Origin: UBA961 sp014191195
GTDB lineage: Bacteria > Bacteroidota > Ignavibacteria > Kapaibacteriales > UBA961
Direction: 5' to 3'
NCBI GenBank assembly: GCA_964204605.1
Contig: OZ123195.1
Coordinates: 1,054,001 to 1,118,000, forward strand
DNA: 64,000 nt
Below the pieces are notes generated by a model that worked only from the letters and a program-made list of their open reading frames with translations, ran no database searches and was not told the origin of the DNA. Shown here piece after piece: positions 1-10,075 of the stretch (the first letter of the stretch is position 1; each line of letters begins with the position of its first letter). The position numbers and the translations under genes were made by a program.

Positions 1-395
1 GGAGCCGAGCCCTTAAAACTTTTGCTAGTACTCCAGGGCTCTCCTTTTTGCTTTGCTATAGATTGAATATCCCTTAATGTAAGATCAAGTCCAATTCCAT
101 AACCACATATATAATTACCAATTTCGTCGCCGGCATCATGTGGTATATCCTCACCAATAACTACAACTATTTCTGCTTCATGATGCATTTCTTGAGAATA
201 TTCTGGCCTATCAATGATTGCATTCTCTCCGTAAATATATGCTGCGGGTGGTTTTATAAATACTAAAGGTTTTTCTGGTACTTCTGCGCCCATTTCTAGG
301 GCATGGGCAGAGTAATTTCTACCAATGCAATAGATAGTTCCTACCTGTAATTGGGTTGCATTTGTAAAGATAAAGTTTCTTTCAGCATTATTCAT
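1..395 (-). CDS. Fumarylacetoacetate hydrolase (FAA) family protein, 3' end outside window
   Basis: Only the N-terminal ~131 residues lie in the window; the gene runs off its left edge. I translated it from the minus strand. It has the FAH-family opening CIGRNYSAHALEMG, a VFIKPPAA stretch, and HHEAEIVVVIG, in which the glutamate normally binds the divalent metal. Family members hydrolyse or hydrate 2-oxo acids from aromatic or sugar-acid breakdown, or decarboxylate oxaloacetate; the substrate cannot be told here. The ATG overlaps the last 8 bases of the upstream PBP1A gene, so the two are probably cotranscribed and translationally coupled. The family call is firm, the specific reaction is not. 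Confidence 0.85.
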   Translation of the reverse strand, partial: MNNAERNFIFTNATQLQVGTIYCIGRNYSAHALEMGAEVPEKPLVFIKPPAAYIYGENAIIDRPEYSQEMHHEAEIVVVIGEDIPHDAGDEIGNYICGYGIGLDLTLRDIQSIAKQKGEPWSTSKSFKGSA

Positions 396-2538
396 GAATT
401 GGCTCTTCATTATTTTTGGGAAGTTCTGGAATTCGATTTTCTATTGGTACATGTCCAGGAGATAATAGGTCTAATGAATCTTGTTCAGAGGGTTCAAAGC
501 CAAAAGATGTTTGCCTATAACCTATGGTTGGATCTCTATAAATTTTGCCCATCATTCTGCCCCAAATTGGTGCAGCTGCTTTACCGCCTTGGGCATACCA
601 ACCAGTAAATTTAATTCTTCGATCATCAAATCCAACCCACACTCCTGCTGCTAATTGTGGGGTTAAACCAATAAACCAAGCATCAGCATAATCATTTGTG
701 GTTCCAGTTTTACCGGCTGCTTCAAATGGATAAAACTCTTTAACAGAGGCAGCGGTTCCACCTTGAACAACTCCTTTCATCATTTTTACCATTGCTTTTG
801 CAATCGATGGTTGAAGGGCATCTGTTAACTGTAATTGTTTTTTTCTTTCATATAATATATTGCCTCTTCTGTCTTCAATTTTGGTAATAATGATAGGATC
901 TATACTAATCCCTTGATTTAAAAAAGTACCAAATGCAGAAGTAATTTCTAAAGGAGTTATTTCTTCGGCTCCCAGTGCTAATGTAGGATAAGGATCTAAT
1001 TTAGATTTTATGCCCATTCTATAAGCTAGTGCAATTACTTCAGAAGGGCTAGTATATTCTGTAATTAACCGTGCTGCAACTGTATTAATAGAATATTTTA
1101 ATCCTGTAGATAAAGGAACGGGGCCACTTCCAGAGCCACTTGGACTCCAAATTCTTCCGCTTGGTAAAGTATAACTAAAAGGACCACTTTCTATCATTGT
1201 ACTTGGAGTTACACCATTGATCATTGCACTTGCATACACAAATGGTTTAAAGGATGAACCAGGTTGTCTTTTAATCTGAACTGCGTGATTTAGTGCATAT
1301 CGAGCTTCTTCTGTATATGTTCCAGTTTCTGTAGTCCCACCAATCATTGCTAGTATGAATCCTGTCAATGGATCAATAATATTTATCCCTGTCTGAATTG
1401 TGGTAGCTTTTCTCTTTACTGAATCTATGAACTTTGGATTATTCATTGCCAATTGAATCATTTGTGCTCTTTTTTGAGGATCTTTGTTTTGAATATACTC
1501 TGGTTTTTCTTTTACTGCTTGTGTAATGAGAAGTGAGAGCAGATTCGATTTATCGCGCCAGCTCCAATTTTGTCTGAAAACTGCTTGAAAATTCTTCATA
1601 TGTTCTGCTACAGCAATATTAGCATGTCTTTGCATAGTTGCATTCAGAGTTGTATGAATAATCAAGCCATCCCTGTATAGATTATATCCTTTTAAATTAT
1701 ATGTATCATCCTTTTCTAAAGTTTGACGTACTAATTCAACAAAATGTGGTGCAATACCTGCATCTTTATTACCAAAACTTGTTTTATTTAAATATACAGG
1801 TTGCATCAGTGCTTGATAATATTCATTTTCTTCAACAAATCCATTATCTGCCATCATTGACAGCACTAAATTTCTTCGATTAATTGCAGCTTCATAATTA
1901 GAGATAGAACTATAATTTTCTGGTGCTTTTAATAATGCTATCAAAAATGCACATTCAGAAATATTTAATTCATAGGGTAATTTATTGAAATATGCATTTG
2001 CAGCCACTTGTATACCATATGCTCCTCTTCCAAAGTAAACGGTATTACAATAGAGTTCAATAATCTCTTTTTTAGTATATGTTTGTTCTAATTTTACGGC
2101 GGTAATCGCTTCTTTTATTTTTCTTACAAGAGAAAATTCTCTATTTAAAAAGAGATTTCTAGCTAATTGCTGAGTAATTGTTGAAGCACCTTCCCTTGCC
2201 CTTAATGCCAAAATATTTTTTATAAATGCTTTCACAATACGCATTGAGTGTATTCCCCAATGGCCAAAATATTCTCGATCTTCTGTTGATATTAAAGCAT
2301 TTATTATATTTTTAGGAATACTATCATAAGGAATATAAGTTCGACGTTTTATATAAAACATATCAAGAACTTCACCATCATTGCTTAGTACCCTTGTAGC
2401 AAGTTCTTGGGGAGGATTTTCTAACTGTTCAAATGAAGGTAATTCATCTATAATCGCAATATGTACATAAGCGTATATGCCTAATATTGAGAGAATAATG
2501 AAAAGGATTCCATATAATAAGAATTTTTTTACCGTCAT
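388..2538 (-). CDS. Penicillin-binding protein 1A, bifunctional transglycosylase/transpeptidase
   Basis: Class A PBP that polymerises lipid II and cross-links peptidoglycan at the outer face of the inner membrane. A single N-terminal membrane anchor spans about residues 5-28. The GT51 transglycosylase follows, with catalytic Glu86 in STEDREYFGHWG, EGASTITQQLARN near 116-128 and ELYCNTVYFGRGAYG at 161-175. The transpeptidase has SSFK (catalytic Ser428, Lys431), SIN at 483-485 and KTGTT at 610-614. At 716 aa it is a typical length for PBP1A-like enzymes of Bacteroidota. Its stop codon lies inside the start of the following FAA hydrolase gene. No catalytic residue is missing. Confidence 0.95.
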   Translation of the reverse strand: MTVKKFLLYGILFIILSILGIYAYVHIAIIDELPSFEQLENPPQELATRVLSNDGEVLDMFYIKRRTYIPYDSIPKNIINALISTEDREYFGHWGIHSMRIVKAFIKNILALRAREGASTITQQLARNLFLNREFSLVRKIKEAITAVKLEQTYTKKEIIELYCNTVYFGRGAYGIQVAANAYFNKLPYELNISECAFLIALLKAPENYSSISNYEAAINRRNLVLSMMADNGFVEENEYYQALMQPVYLNKTSFGNKDAGIAPHFVELVRQTLEKDDTYNLKGYNLYRDGLIIHTTLNATMQRHANIAVAEHMKNFQAVFRQNWSWRDKSNLLSLLITQAVKEKPEYIQNKDPQKRAQMIQLAMNNPKFIDSVKRKATTIQTGINIIDPLTGFILAMIGGTTETGTYTEEARYALNHAVQIKRQPGSSFKPFVYASAMINGVTPSTMIESGPFSYTLPSGRIWSPSGSGSGPVPLSTGLKYSINTVAARLITEYTSPSEVIALAYRMGIKSKLDPYPTLALGAEEITPLEITSAFGTFLNQGISIDPIIITKIEDRRGNILYERKKQLQLTDALQPSIAKAMVKMMKGVVQGGTAASVKEFYPFEAAGKTGTTNDYADAWFIGLTPQLAAGVWVGFDDRRIKFTGWYAQGGKAAAPIWGRMMGKIYRDPTIGYRQTSFGFEPSEQDSLDLLSPGHVPIENRIPELPKNNEEPIHE

Positions 2539-2692
2539 TGTAGGTATTCCAATCTTTGAAATAACATGATAATTGTAGCAAAATACAAAATAATCAAGTG
2601 TTTTTTCGATTATCTAGTTCTTTGATTTTTTTGTTATTTGTGCTGCCCACCTATTCACTTTTAAATCATGTGTTTTGTTTGATGATTTGGCA

Positions 2693-2706
2693 TTGTAATA
2701 TTACAA
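2693..2706. promoter_or_regulatory. Perfect 14-bp palindrome upstream of the FkbM gene
   Basis: TTGTAATATTACAA is its own reverse complement. It lies 39 bp before the ATG of the methyltransferase gene, within the gap shared with the divergent PBP1A gene. A dimeric regulator could bind it, but chance palindromes are common in AT-rich DNA, so this is only a candidate operator. Confidence 0.25.
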
Positions 2707-2745
2707 GCGTAATTTTAAATCAGTTATTATTTTCTATGATGGATT

Positions 2746-3435
2746 ATGTCTATTCCTTGCATCCGTGGACATCATTTTGACTCTTCATTGTTACACTCTG
2801 ATTCTCTAATTATTGATTTAGGTGGACATAAAGGCGAGTTTAGTTCAGAAGTACATGAAAAGTTTGATTGCACCGCTTATATTATCGAAGCAATGCCTGA
2901 TTTGTATGCTTCAATTATTCAAAAGCACAAATTGCATACATTTCATTATGCTATAAGCGATTCGATTGGTAGCATTCAATTCCATGTTTCAGAGAATCCT
3001 GAGTCTAACTCAATATTTTCTCAATCCACTACGAATGCTGGAACAATTCTCGTTCCATCTATAACGTTAGAAGCATTTATGAATCAACAAGGTATTGAAT
3101 CTGTTGACTTATTAAAAATGGATATTGAAGGGGCAGAAATCGCTGTCTTTGATTCCTTAAGTGACACAATGCTAAGTAGATTCAAACAAATCACGGTCGA
3201 ATTCCATGATTTTATTCCTGAATTAGCCATCGAAGATGATGTTTTGCGTATTATTAACAGATTAACTTCACTTCATTTTCATTGTATCGTTTTTTCTCGT
3301 CATACACATTTTGATGTACTTTTTATTAATGCACTTCACACTAATGTTCTTAGAATATTGTACATACGATGTATCAAATATATTCATGGAATTCAAAGAA
3401 TCATAAAAAGACTTTTTGGCATTCATTCTCATTAA
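2746..3435 (+). CDS. FkbM family SAM-dependent methyltransferase
   Basis: The 229-aa protein matches the FkbM (Methyltransf_21) layout. The SAM-binding loop is DLGGHKGEFSSEV near residues 24-36, the acidic strand is YIIEAMP near 45-51, and the hallmark KMDIEGAE lies near 124-131. FkbM proteins O-methylate sugars, polyketides or peptides; the acceptor cannot be inferred. The gene stands alone on the plus strand between two minus-strand blocks. The C-terminal ~30 residues are basic and hydrophobic, which may allow membrane association. No signal peptide is seen, so it should act in the cytoplasm. Confidence 0.85.
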   Translation: MSIPCIRGHHFDSSLLHSDSLIIDLGGHKGEFSSEVHEKFDCTAYIIEAMPDLYASIIQKHKLHTFHYAISDSIGSIQFHVSENPESNSIFSQSTTNAGTILVPSITLEAFMNQQGIESVDLLKMDIEGAEIAVFDSLSDTMLSRFKQITVEFHDFIPELAIEDDVLRIINRLTSLHFHCIVFSRHTHFDVLFINALHTNVLRILYIRCIKYIHGIQRIIKRLFGIHSH

Positions 3436-3492
3436 CAATCATTGTTGTGCTATCATAAAATACGGCCCAATACTTGGTAAATATATCTCTGC

Positions 3493-3999
3493 CTACATGC
3501 GGTATACTTTTTCAGAAAATGCTTTTCCTTCTAATGTAATAATCAAAAATCTTCTATCTTTAGGCTCACGATCTACTATACATTTATTCGTAGCAAAAAT
3601 TCCATATAAACCTTTAATATTAAGTATATGTTCTTGATAGATTCCTGATATATATAAAGAAGAAAATGCACCTGCTAATGTTGAATCTGCTCCCCTTTTC
3701 AAGCCAAAATAGTTTGTAGTAATACCATCGAGAGATTGTACCCTTTGTATTAAATCTGGTTCAGGAATAATGTTATGTATCATTATTACATATAGAAGAA
3801 TATCTCTATCATCACCATCATGATTACCAATCGATGGCCTTATTCGATTCCATCGATTATGAGCAAAAGTGATAGACTGCAAAAGTTCTGCACTTGAATG
3901 AACCCACATTGTATATCGGTATGCTAATGGATTAGCAGTAAGCATATTGTCATAAATCAAGATAGTACATAGAATTTCTAAGTACTGGATAAAGAGCAT
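3493..3999 (-). CDS. Hypothetical protein, doubtful
   Basis: A 168-codon open frame with no family I recognise. The first ~30 residues are hydrophobic; the rest is mixed, with no obvious catalytic motif. Coding-like stretches in other frames continue upstream on the same strand (4000-4449), each cut by stops, so this may be the surviving 3' part of a decayed gene rather than a complete one. It is the longest open frame in the 1-kb gap between the FkbM gene and prfC. Confidence 0.35.
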   Translation of the reverse strand: MLFIQYLEILCTILIYDNMLTANPLAYRYTMWVHSSAELLQSITFAHNRWNRIRPSIGNHDGDDRDILLYVIMIHNIIPEPDLIQRVQSLDGITTNYFGLKRGADSTLAGAFSSLYISGIYQEHILNIKGLYGIFATNKCIVDREPKDRRFLIITLEGKAFSEKVYRM

Positions 4000-4449
4000 G
4001 ATAATTTTCGAGATAAAAGAAGCTTTTTGATTGTTGATTTAGTTTCTAAGCCAAAGACAGAACTAAGCGCAAATCGGATATTTCTGATTCTAGCAGTTTG
4101 AATTCATGAAAGTGTACCCTCCCAAATATCTAATATTCCACTACAATTCATACATACATTAGAATATTTATCTATGTTTTCTGTATATAATTCCTGTTGG
4201 AATGGATTCCTTGCTTCTACACTTACTAAAACACCAATCATACCTATCTTGCCATCCGATAGATAGTAGAGTCTGCTTTAGAAACATTAAGATTAGTATG
4301 AATAGATATATTTTTTACTATGTCACAATACAATACATTGTTAAACCTATACATAAGCATACATCATTGCTTAATTATATTATCAATCTTTTAAGTAATG
4401 TTAATGCATCATTAAAGGGTATAGGACACTCACAAAAACAGAGATTTCA
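4000..4449 (-). pseudogene. Possible decayed coding region, no intact gene
   Basis: No uninterrupted frame of credible length exists here. Reading the minus strand by eye gives peptide-like stretches in successive frames. One ends in NVCMNCSGILDIWEGTLS before a TGA near 4107, and another contains FALSSVFGLETKSTIKK just upstream of the 3493-3999 frame. These could be pieces of one gene broken by frameshifts, but no family was identified. Treat it as noncoding unless homology search shows a parent. Confidence 0.25.
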
Positions 4450-6024
4450 TTATTGAGTTTTTGGTTTTTCAAGTAAAATTAGTCCTTCTGTTCGGTCCTG
4501 ATGATAATGAATTTCCCAATCATTTTTAAAGAGGACTACAGTTCTGCCTTGATCATCATAAGCATAAGTAAGAGTAGAACTAGCTGGTTTTATATCATTA
4601 CCTAGCCAACGAGTTCTTGTAAAAGGTAATCTGTCTAACTTTACAGTCTCACCATATTCAGATTCCATTCTGGCTTGAAATACTTGTAATTGTAATTCTC
4701 CAACTGCTGCAATTAACGGCGTAGGACTTTGCTGAGCATCACTAAAAATTTGGACAACGCCTTCTTCGCCTAATTGCTCGATTCCTTTTCTAAAACTTTT
4801 GCTAAAAGAGCCACTTACAGGATACAGTTTTGCGTAAATTTCGGGGGCAAATCTTGGAAATTGTGGTATGGAAAAATCGGGTCCGGTAGACAAAACATCA
4901 CCCACTAAGAATGTTCCTGGATTAGACAAGCCAATAACATCCCCAGGATAAGCTATGTCAATAATCTCTCTATCTTGTCCGAATATCTGAAAAGGATAAT
5001 TGATCTTCACATCTTTGCCACTTCTAGAGTGGTTGGCAGTCATTCCTCTTTCAAAAACACCAGAGACTATTCTAAAAAAAGAAATTCGATCTCGATGTTG
5101 TTTATTCATATTTGCTTGCATTTTATATACAAATCCAGAGAAAAAGGGCGCATCTGGATTAATTATACCTGTATTTGATTGCATTCCTTGAGGTTCTGGT
5201 GCAAGATCAATGAGATATTGGAGGAAATTTTCAATACCAAAATTTGTTATAGCACTACCAAAAAAAACTGGAGTTATAATTTCTTCAAGAAAATCTTCTT
5301 GTTCAAAAACAGGAAGAGCTGTTTCTACTAATTCTAAGTCTTCCTTTAATTTTGAATATGCATTGATACCAAGCAAAGCAATAAAACTTGGATCATCAAT
5401 ACCTTTTGTGACAACTGGAGCACGATATTTATTACCTTCTGTTTTTTCGAATAGATGTAAAGTGCCAGTATTTCTTTCATATACACCTTTAAAGCCCGTC
5501 CCATCACCGATTGGATACGTCATTGGAACTGTTGTAATTCCAAGCACTTTTTCTACATTATCCATTAATTCGAAAGGCGACAAAGCAGGGCGATCCATTT
5601 TATTAATAAAAGTTATGATTGGAATTCCTCTATCTCTGCACACTTTAAACAGTTTTACTGTTTGCTCTTCTACTCCTTTTGCAGCGTCTAAAAGCATGAT
5701 AGCACAATCTACAGCCATTAATGTACGGTAGGTATCTTCACTAAAATCTTGATGTCCAGGAGTATCTAAAATATTAAGTAAATAACCATCATATTCTACT
5801 CTCATCGCACTAGAAGATACAGATATACCGCGTTCTTGTTCTATGGTCATCCAATCAGAAGTAGTAGACCTATGTTTTCCTCCGGTTACGGCACCAGCAC
5901 TTCTTATAGCTCCGGAATAGAGCAATAACTTTTCTGTTAATGTAGTTTTACCTGCATCAGGATGTGAAATTATTGCTATTGTTCTTCTTCTTTTTATTTC
6001 TTGTCTTAAATCAGACATGTTCAT
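4450..6024 (-). CDS. prfC: Peptide chain release factor 3 (RF3)
   Basis: RF3 is a translational GTPase that removes RF1/RF2 from the ribosome after peptide release. The G domain is complete: G1 HPDAGKTT at 21-28, switch I with TTSDWMTIEQERGISV, G3 DTPGHQDF at 87-94 and G4 NKMD at 141-144. The length, 524 aa, is normal for RF3, and the SDWM and GISVSSS signatures separate it from EF-G. It starts 9 bp after the stop of the thioredoxin-domain gene, so it is probably last in a ligA-led operon. A second ATG lies two codons downstream. Confidence 0.97.
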   Translation of the reverse strand: MNMSDLRQEIKRRRTIAIISHPDAGKTTLTEKLLLYSGAIRSAGAVTGGKHRSTTSDWMTIEQERGISVSSSAMRVEYDGYLLNILDTPGHQDFSEDTYRTLMAVDCAIMLLDAAKGVEEQTVKLFKVCRDRGIPIITFINKMDRPALSPFELMDNVEKVLGITTVPMTYPIGDGTGFKGVYERNTGTLHLFEKTEGNKYRAPVVTKGIDDPSFIALLGINAYSKLKEDLELVETALPVFEQEDFLEEIITPVFFGSAITNFGIENFLQYLIDLAPEPQGMQSNTGIINPDAPFFSGFVYKMQANMNKQHRDRISFFRIVSGVFERGMTANHSRSGKDVKINYPFQIFGQDREIIDIAYPGDVIGLSNPGTFLVGDVLSTGPDFSIPQFPRFAPEIYAKLYPVSGSFSKSFRKGIEQLGEEGVVQIFSDAQQSPTPLIAAVGELQLQVFQARMESEYGETVKLDRLPFTRTRWLGNDIKPASSTLTYAYDDQGRTVVLFKNDWEIHYHQDRTEGLILLEKPKTQ

Positions 6025-6033
6025 CTATCCGGA

Positions 6034-7956
6034 TTAATCTGCGAGTAAAACATCAATTTTTTGGGTAAAATCTTCTATAAACTTGATTTCTTCTTCCATA
6101 CCAATTTCCATAAATCGTCCAATACCTTGCTTGTCTAAGATAAATTTTGTAGGAATGCCTGTTACTCCATAAGCAGAGACAAGCTTATCTTTTTCATCAA
6201 AAAACACTGGGAATGTATATGGATTTTTTTCTAGAAATTCTTTCACGGGTACTTTTCTATCTTCGGCTCTCTCCCAACAATTAACAATAGCAAATTGAAC
6301 TTTGGGATTGTCTTTATATTTATCATACAATTTTTGCAAACCTGGGAAAGACTTTTTGCATGGGCCACACCAAGTAGCCCAAAAATCTAGAAATACAACT
6401 TTACCTTTCCAATCAGATATTTGTATTGTATTACCTTTCATATCTTTTAATGTAGCAGGAATAGCAGATATTTCTAACATTTCATCATATAATCTATTTT
6501 TTAGTGCAACTTCACCTTGATTTTTTAATTCTTTAAATGCTAATTCAAAAGCTTTTGAATCTGTTTTTTCTTCAAATAAAAATTCATGCAATTTTTTAAA
6601 ATCATCTATAATTTTTTGGTTTTCTACACCTTCTGACATTGCTTTTGATGCATAGAGATAAGCATCTTTTTGATTAGAAAGTGCATCTAATAATTCAGTT
6701 GTGAATTGATACACCAAAGTCATTTGGCTTGCTGGTAGATCATGTGGATACTTAGTGAGAATTTCTTTATATAATGCTAAAGATTGGGCAAAATTCTTTT
6801 GAAGTTTATGAATAAAGGCAGTAAGCATTAAGGACTTAGCAATATCTCTTGATTGTTCTGGAGCAAACTCTATATTTGCCATATACTTAGGTTGAATTAC
6901 CGATGCAATATCTTTTGCAACATTAGCTCCTCTTTCAGCCCATCTCAAGGCTTCTTTAAGAGAATCTCTTGCTATATAACCCTCTGCTATATCCAGACAT
7001 GGCTGTACAGGTACGGCAGGATCTCTTAATAATCTGGCTGCCACAACAAGTAAATTTCCGCTTTGAATTTGTACTCTTACATATCCTTCTGTAATTTTTA
7101 TCATTGAAGGAGCATAAGAATACTTTTTCATAAAGTATTCTGCATTTTCTAGAAACATTTCTTTGCTGGCAGAACTAAACACTCTATTTGCAGCTGCATC
7201 CTCACAGAATTCATCAAGCGGATGAATTGATTCATATATTTTTTCTACCGAATCGGCAATTGAACCTTTACCTATAATCCTAAGAGCTTGAGAAAAAGCC
7301 TTAAACTCGGGTTCATTATCATAATTAGGTTGAAATGGTAATAATATATTTGCAATCTTAGATTGCAGAGAATCTCTGGGGATCTCTTTTGTCATATAAC
7401 CCAATAATGCTTTCAAATAATTTTTATGGAACATTCCTAATTCATCTTTTGGCATTTCTTTTAATAATTCTGCTGCTTTTTCGGGATGCATTTTTCTAGC
7501 ACATAGCTTAGGCAATACATCAGTATAAGTTAATATTCTTCTAAAAGTACTTCCTGGAATATAAGAGCCCTGCTTAGAAGTACATATCATTTCCCAAAAT
7601 TCTTCATTATTATTATCTATAAATTTATTGCCATCACTTATTTTCATTAAAATCAAAACAGCATCATCTTTTGGAACAAAAGCAGTTCTAAACACAGCAT
7701 GATCTGGCTTGGAAGGATCCATTTGAAACAGCTTATATTGAACAGCATATGGTTTTTGATCATTTGCTGTAAAAACATAACAGATCAGGTGTAAATCTTT
7801 TGCTTTTTTTAATGATGCAAAAGGAACATTATATTCTATTTGGACAGTATCCGAAGCAACTTTTGGCTGTATTGGACTAAATTGTAATTCACCTGACTTC
7901 AAAGCTGAAGCAGCGCATAAAACGATCATAGCCACATAGCATACACGTATCATCAT
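6034..7956 (-). CDS. Exported TlpA/AhpC-like thioredoxin-fold protein with long helical N-terminal region
   Basis: The first ~20 residues form a signal peptide (charged start, hydrophobic core, ALKSG). A beta-rich segment follows, then several hundred residues rich in Ala, Leu, Lys and Glu with repeat-like helical character resembling TPR. The C-terminal ~150 residues are a TlpA/ResA-type thioredoxin fold: FLDFWATWCGPCKKSF with CGPC at 530-533, and the cis-proline loop GIPT at 600-603. Such proteins usually reduce disulfides in the periplasm or on the surface; the partner is unknown. It lies 8 bp after ligA and 9 bp before prfC, an operon arrangement without an obvious functional theme. Confidence 0.85.
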   Translation of the reverse strand: MMIRVCYVAMIVLCAASALKSGELQFSPIQPKVASDTVQIEYNVPFASLKKAKDLHLICYVFTANDQKPYAVQYKLFQMDPSKPDHAVFRTAFVPKDDAVLILMKISDGNKFIDNNNEEFWEMICTSKQGSYIPGSTFRRILTYTDVLPKLCARKMHPEKAAELLKEMPKDELGMFHKNYLKALLGYMTKEIPRDSLQSKIANILLPFQPNYDNEPEFKAFSQALRIIGKGSIADSVEKIYESIHPLDEFCEDAAANRVFSSASKEMFLENAEYFMKKYSYAPSMIKITEGYVRVQIQSGNLLVVAARLLRDPAVPVQPCLDIAEGYIARDSLKEALRWAERGANVAKDIASVIQPKYMANIEFAPEQSRDIAKSLMLTAFIHKLQKNFAQSLALYKEILTKYPHDLPASQMTLVYQFTTELLDALSNQKDAYLYASKAMSEGVENQKIIDDFKKLHEFLFEEKTDSKAFELAFKELKNQGEVALKNRLYDEMLEISAIPATLKDMKGNTIQISDWKGKVVFLDFWATWCGPCKKSFPGLQKLYDKYKDNPKVQFAIVNCWERAEDRKVPVKEFLEKNPYTFPVFFDEKDKLVSAYGVTGIPTKFILDKQGIGRFMEIGMEEEIKFIEDFTQKIDVLLAD

Positions 7957-7964
7957 AATATTTC

Positions 7965-10043
7965 CTAGTTATTTGTATCAGGTTTAGAAATCTGTAACAA
8001 TTGTATAAATTCTTGTTCATTTAAAATTGGTATTGCTAATTCTTGAGCAGCAATATGTTTAGACCCAGCATTTGTTCCAGCCACAAGATAGTTTGTCTTT
8101 TTGCTAACAGAACCAGAAACTTTACCACCTTTTTTTTCTATTAGTTCAGAAGCATGTTTTCTTGTCATACTTTCTAATTCACCAGTAAGAACAAATATAA
8201 AACCGGTGAATTCATTCGTTCTTTGCGAAAATTCTTCTTCATCTATAGCAAAAGTCAATCCAGCTAATTCTAATCTCTTTATCACAGTACTTTCTTGTGG
8301 ATCAGCAAAGAAATCTATCAAAGATTGGGCAATGCTTTTTCCGATATCTTTTACAGACATAAATTCTTCTATATCTGCATTTTTTAATGCACTCATCGAT
8401 CCAAAATGAAAGGCTAGGTTTTTTGCTGCCCCTTCTCCTACATAACGAATACCCAATGCAAATAATAATCGATGATATGGCTTTTGTTTACTTTTTTCAA
8501 TCGATGCTAAAACATTATCTACACTTTTAATACCCCATCTATCCAACAATAACATTTCATCTCTTTTTGCAGATAAATCATAAATATCTGCCACATTTTG
8601 TAAAAAGCCAAGTTCTACAAATTGATCGACAACTTTTTCGCCTAATCCTTCAATATCCATTGCATCACGAGAAGCAAAATGTTCTATTCTTCTTCTTATT
8701 TGCCAAGGACAATTTGGATGAATGCAATAATAATTTGCTTCGCCTTCAGGTCTATGTATTTCTGATTGTACTTTGCATGGACAAAGCTGTGGAAATTGAA
8801 AAGGTATTGAGTCTGAACTTCTTTTTTCTTTGATACTAGATACTACTTTAGGAATAATATCTCCGCCTTTTTCAATGATAACAAAATCCTTATTTCTGAT
8901 ATCATTCGAATGGATATAGTCGATATTATGTAATGTGGCCCTACTAATTGTAGAACCTGCTAAGACAACTGATTGCAATTCTGCAACTGGTGTAATTGCT
9001 CCTGTTCTACCAACTTGAAGTGTTATATCTAAAAGTTTTGTTTCTGCTTTTAATGCTTCATATTTATATGCAATAGCCCATCTAGGCGCACGTGCAACAA
9101 ATCCTAATATTCTTTGTTGAGAAATAGCATCAACTTTAATAACAATGCCATCTATAAAAAATGGCAAGGATTCTCTTTTTGCATCCCAATTCTCGATATA
9201 TTCATACACTTTTTGAATTGAGAAAACTTGCTCATTATATGGGCTTATAGGGAATCCCATTTTTTTTAATAATTCAACATTTTTAGATTGAGATACAGAA
9301 CTTGCAGGAGAATGTGTTTCTAAAAAATAGCATACAATTTTTAAGGGTCTTTTTGCAACTAATGTAGAATCTAATAGTTTTAATGTGCCGGCAGTCAAAT
9401 TCCTAGGATTCGCATATAGCTTCTCACCAGCTTCTTCTCTTTCTTTATTGAGGTTTAAAAAGTCTAGTTTTTCCATATATACTTCACCACGAACTTCAAA
9501 TTCAGGGATTTCAGATATAATGGACGCATCATATATACGTAATGGCAGCATTGGTAATGTTTTTATATTTTCGGTAATATCATCTCCAAATTCGCCATCT
9601 CCCCTAGTAATTGCTCTTTGTAAAACACCTTGAGAATAATGCAAACTAATAGCAACTCCATCAACTTTTAACTCACAAGCATAAGCATAATCAGTGGAAT
9701 CCAAACCCTGCTGGACCTTTCTGTCAAAATCTGATAATTCCTGATTAGTATAGGTATTACTTAAAGACAACATAGGTATGATATGTTTGAACTGTTTAAA
9801 CTCTTTTAAGGGTTGTCCACCCACTCTTTTTGTAGGTGAATCTTGCGTTTGGAGTTCTGGATAGGCATGTTCAATGTCTTGCAATTCTTTGAATACACTG
9901 TCATATTCTCTATCAGAAATACTGGGCTCTGCTAGAACATAATATCTATAATCAGCAGCCACTATTTTCTGTTTGAGTTCATCAACTTTTTTAGTCAAAT
10001 CATCTAAAGAATATTGTTTTTCAAAAAGGGAATCTTGAGACAT
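7965..10043 (-). CDS. ligA: NAD-dependent DNA ligase
   Basis: LigA seals nicks in replication and repair using NAD+. All domains are present in order: domain Ia (DYRYYVLAEPSISDREYD), adenylation domain with catalytic Lys in ELKVDG, OB fold (VGRTGAITPVA), zinc finger, helix-hairpin-helix repeats and a C-terminal BRCT domain (FVLTGELESMTRKHA). The zinc finger reads CPC then CIHPNC, so the first pair is spaced one residue closer than the usual CPxC. I start at ATG 10043 (MSQDS). The in-frame ATG at 10064 would leave almost no leader behind the promoter at 10076-10105. It heads the ligA-thioredoxin-prfC cluster. Confidence 0.96.
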   Translation of the reverse strand: MSQDSLFEKQYSLDDLTKKVDELKQKIVAADYRYYVLAEPSISDREYDSVFKELQDIEHAYPELQTQDSPTKRVGGQPLKEFKQFKHIIPMLSLSNTYTNQELSDFDRKVQQGLDSTDYAYACELKVDGVAISLHYSQGVLQRAITRGDGEFGDDITENIKTLPMLPLRIYDASIISEIPEFEVRGEVYMEKLDFLNLNKEREEAGEKLYANPRNLTAGTLKLLDSTLVAKRPLKIVCYFLETHSPASSVSQSKNVELLKKMGFPISPYNEQVFSIQKVYEYIENWDAKRESLPFFIDGIVIKVDAISQQRILGFVARAPRWAIAYKYEALKAETKLLDITLQVGRTGAITPVAELQSVVLAGSTISRATLHNIDYIHSNDIRNKDFVIIEKGGDIIPKVVSSIKEKRSSDSIPFQFPQLCPCKVQSEIHRPEGEANYYCIHPNCPWQIRRRIEHFASRDAMDIEGLGEKVVDQFVELGFLQNVADIYDLSAKRDEMLLLDRWGIKSVDNVLASIEKSKQKPYHRLLFALGIRYVGEGAAKNLAFHFGSMSALKNADIEEFMSVKDIGKSIAQSLIDFFADPQESTVIKRLELAGLTFAIDEEEFSQRTNEFTGFIFVLTGELESMTRKHASELIEKKGGKVSGSVSKKTNYLVAGTNAGSKHIAAQELAIPILNEQEFIQLLQISKPDTNN

Positions 10044-10075
10044 GTATTTACCGTTTATTAACATTCATGTGAGTA

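Noticed and set aside
4202..4456. Plus-strand 84-codon frame opposite the end of prfC
   Set aside because: It overlaps the 3' end of prfC, has no recognisable motif, and is typical of chance frames in AT-rich DNA.
5210..5731. Plus-strand 173-codon frame within prfC
   Set aside because: Shadow of the conserved RF3 reading frame on the opposite strand.
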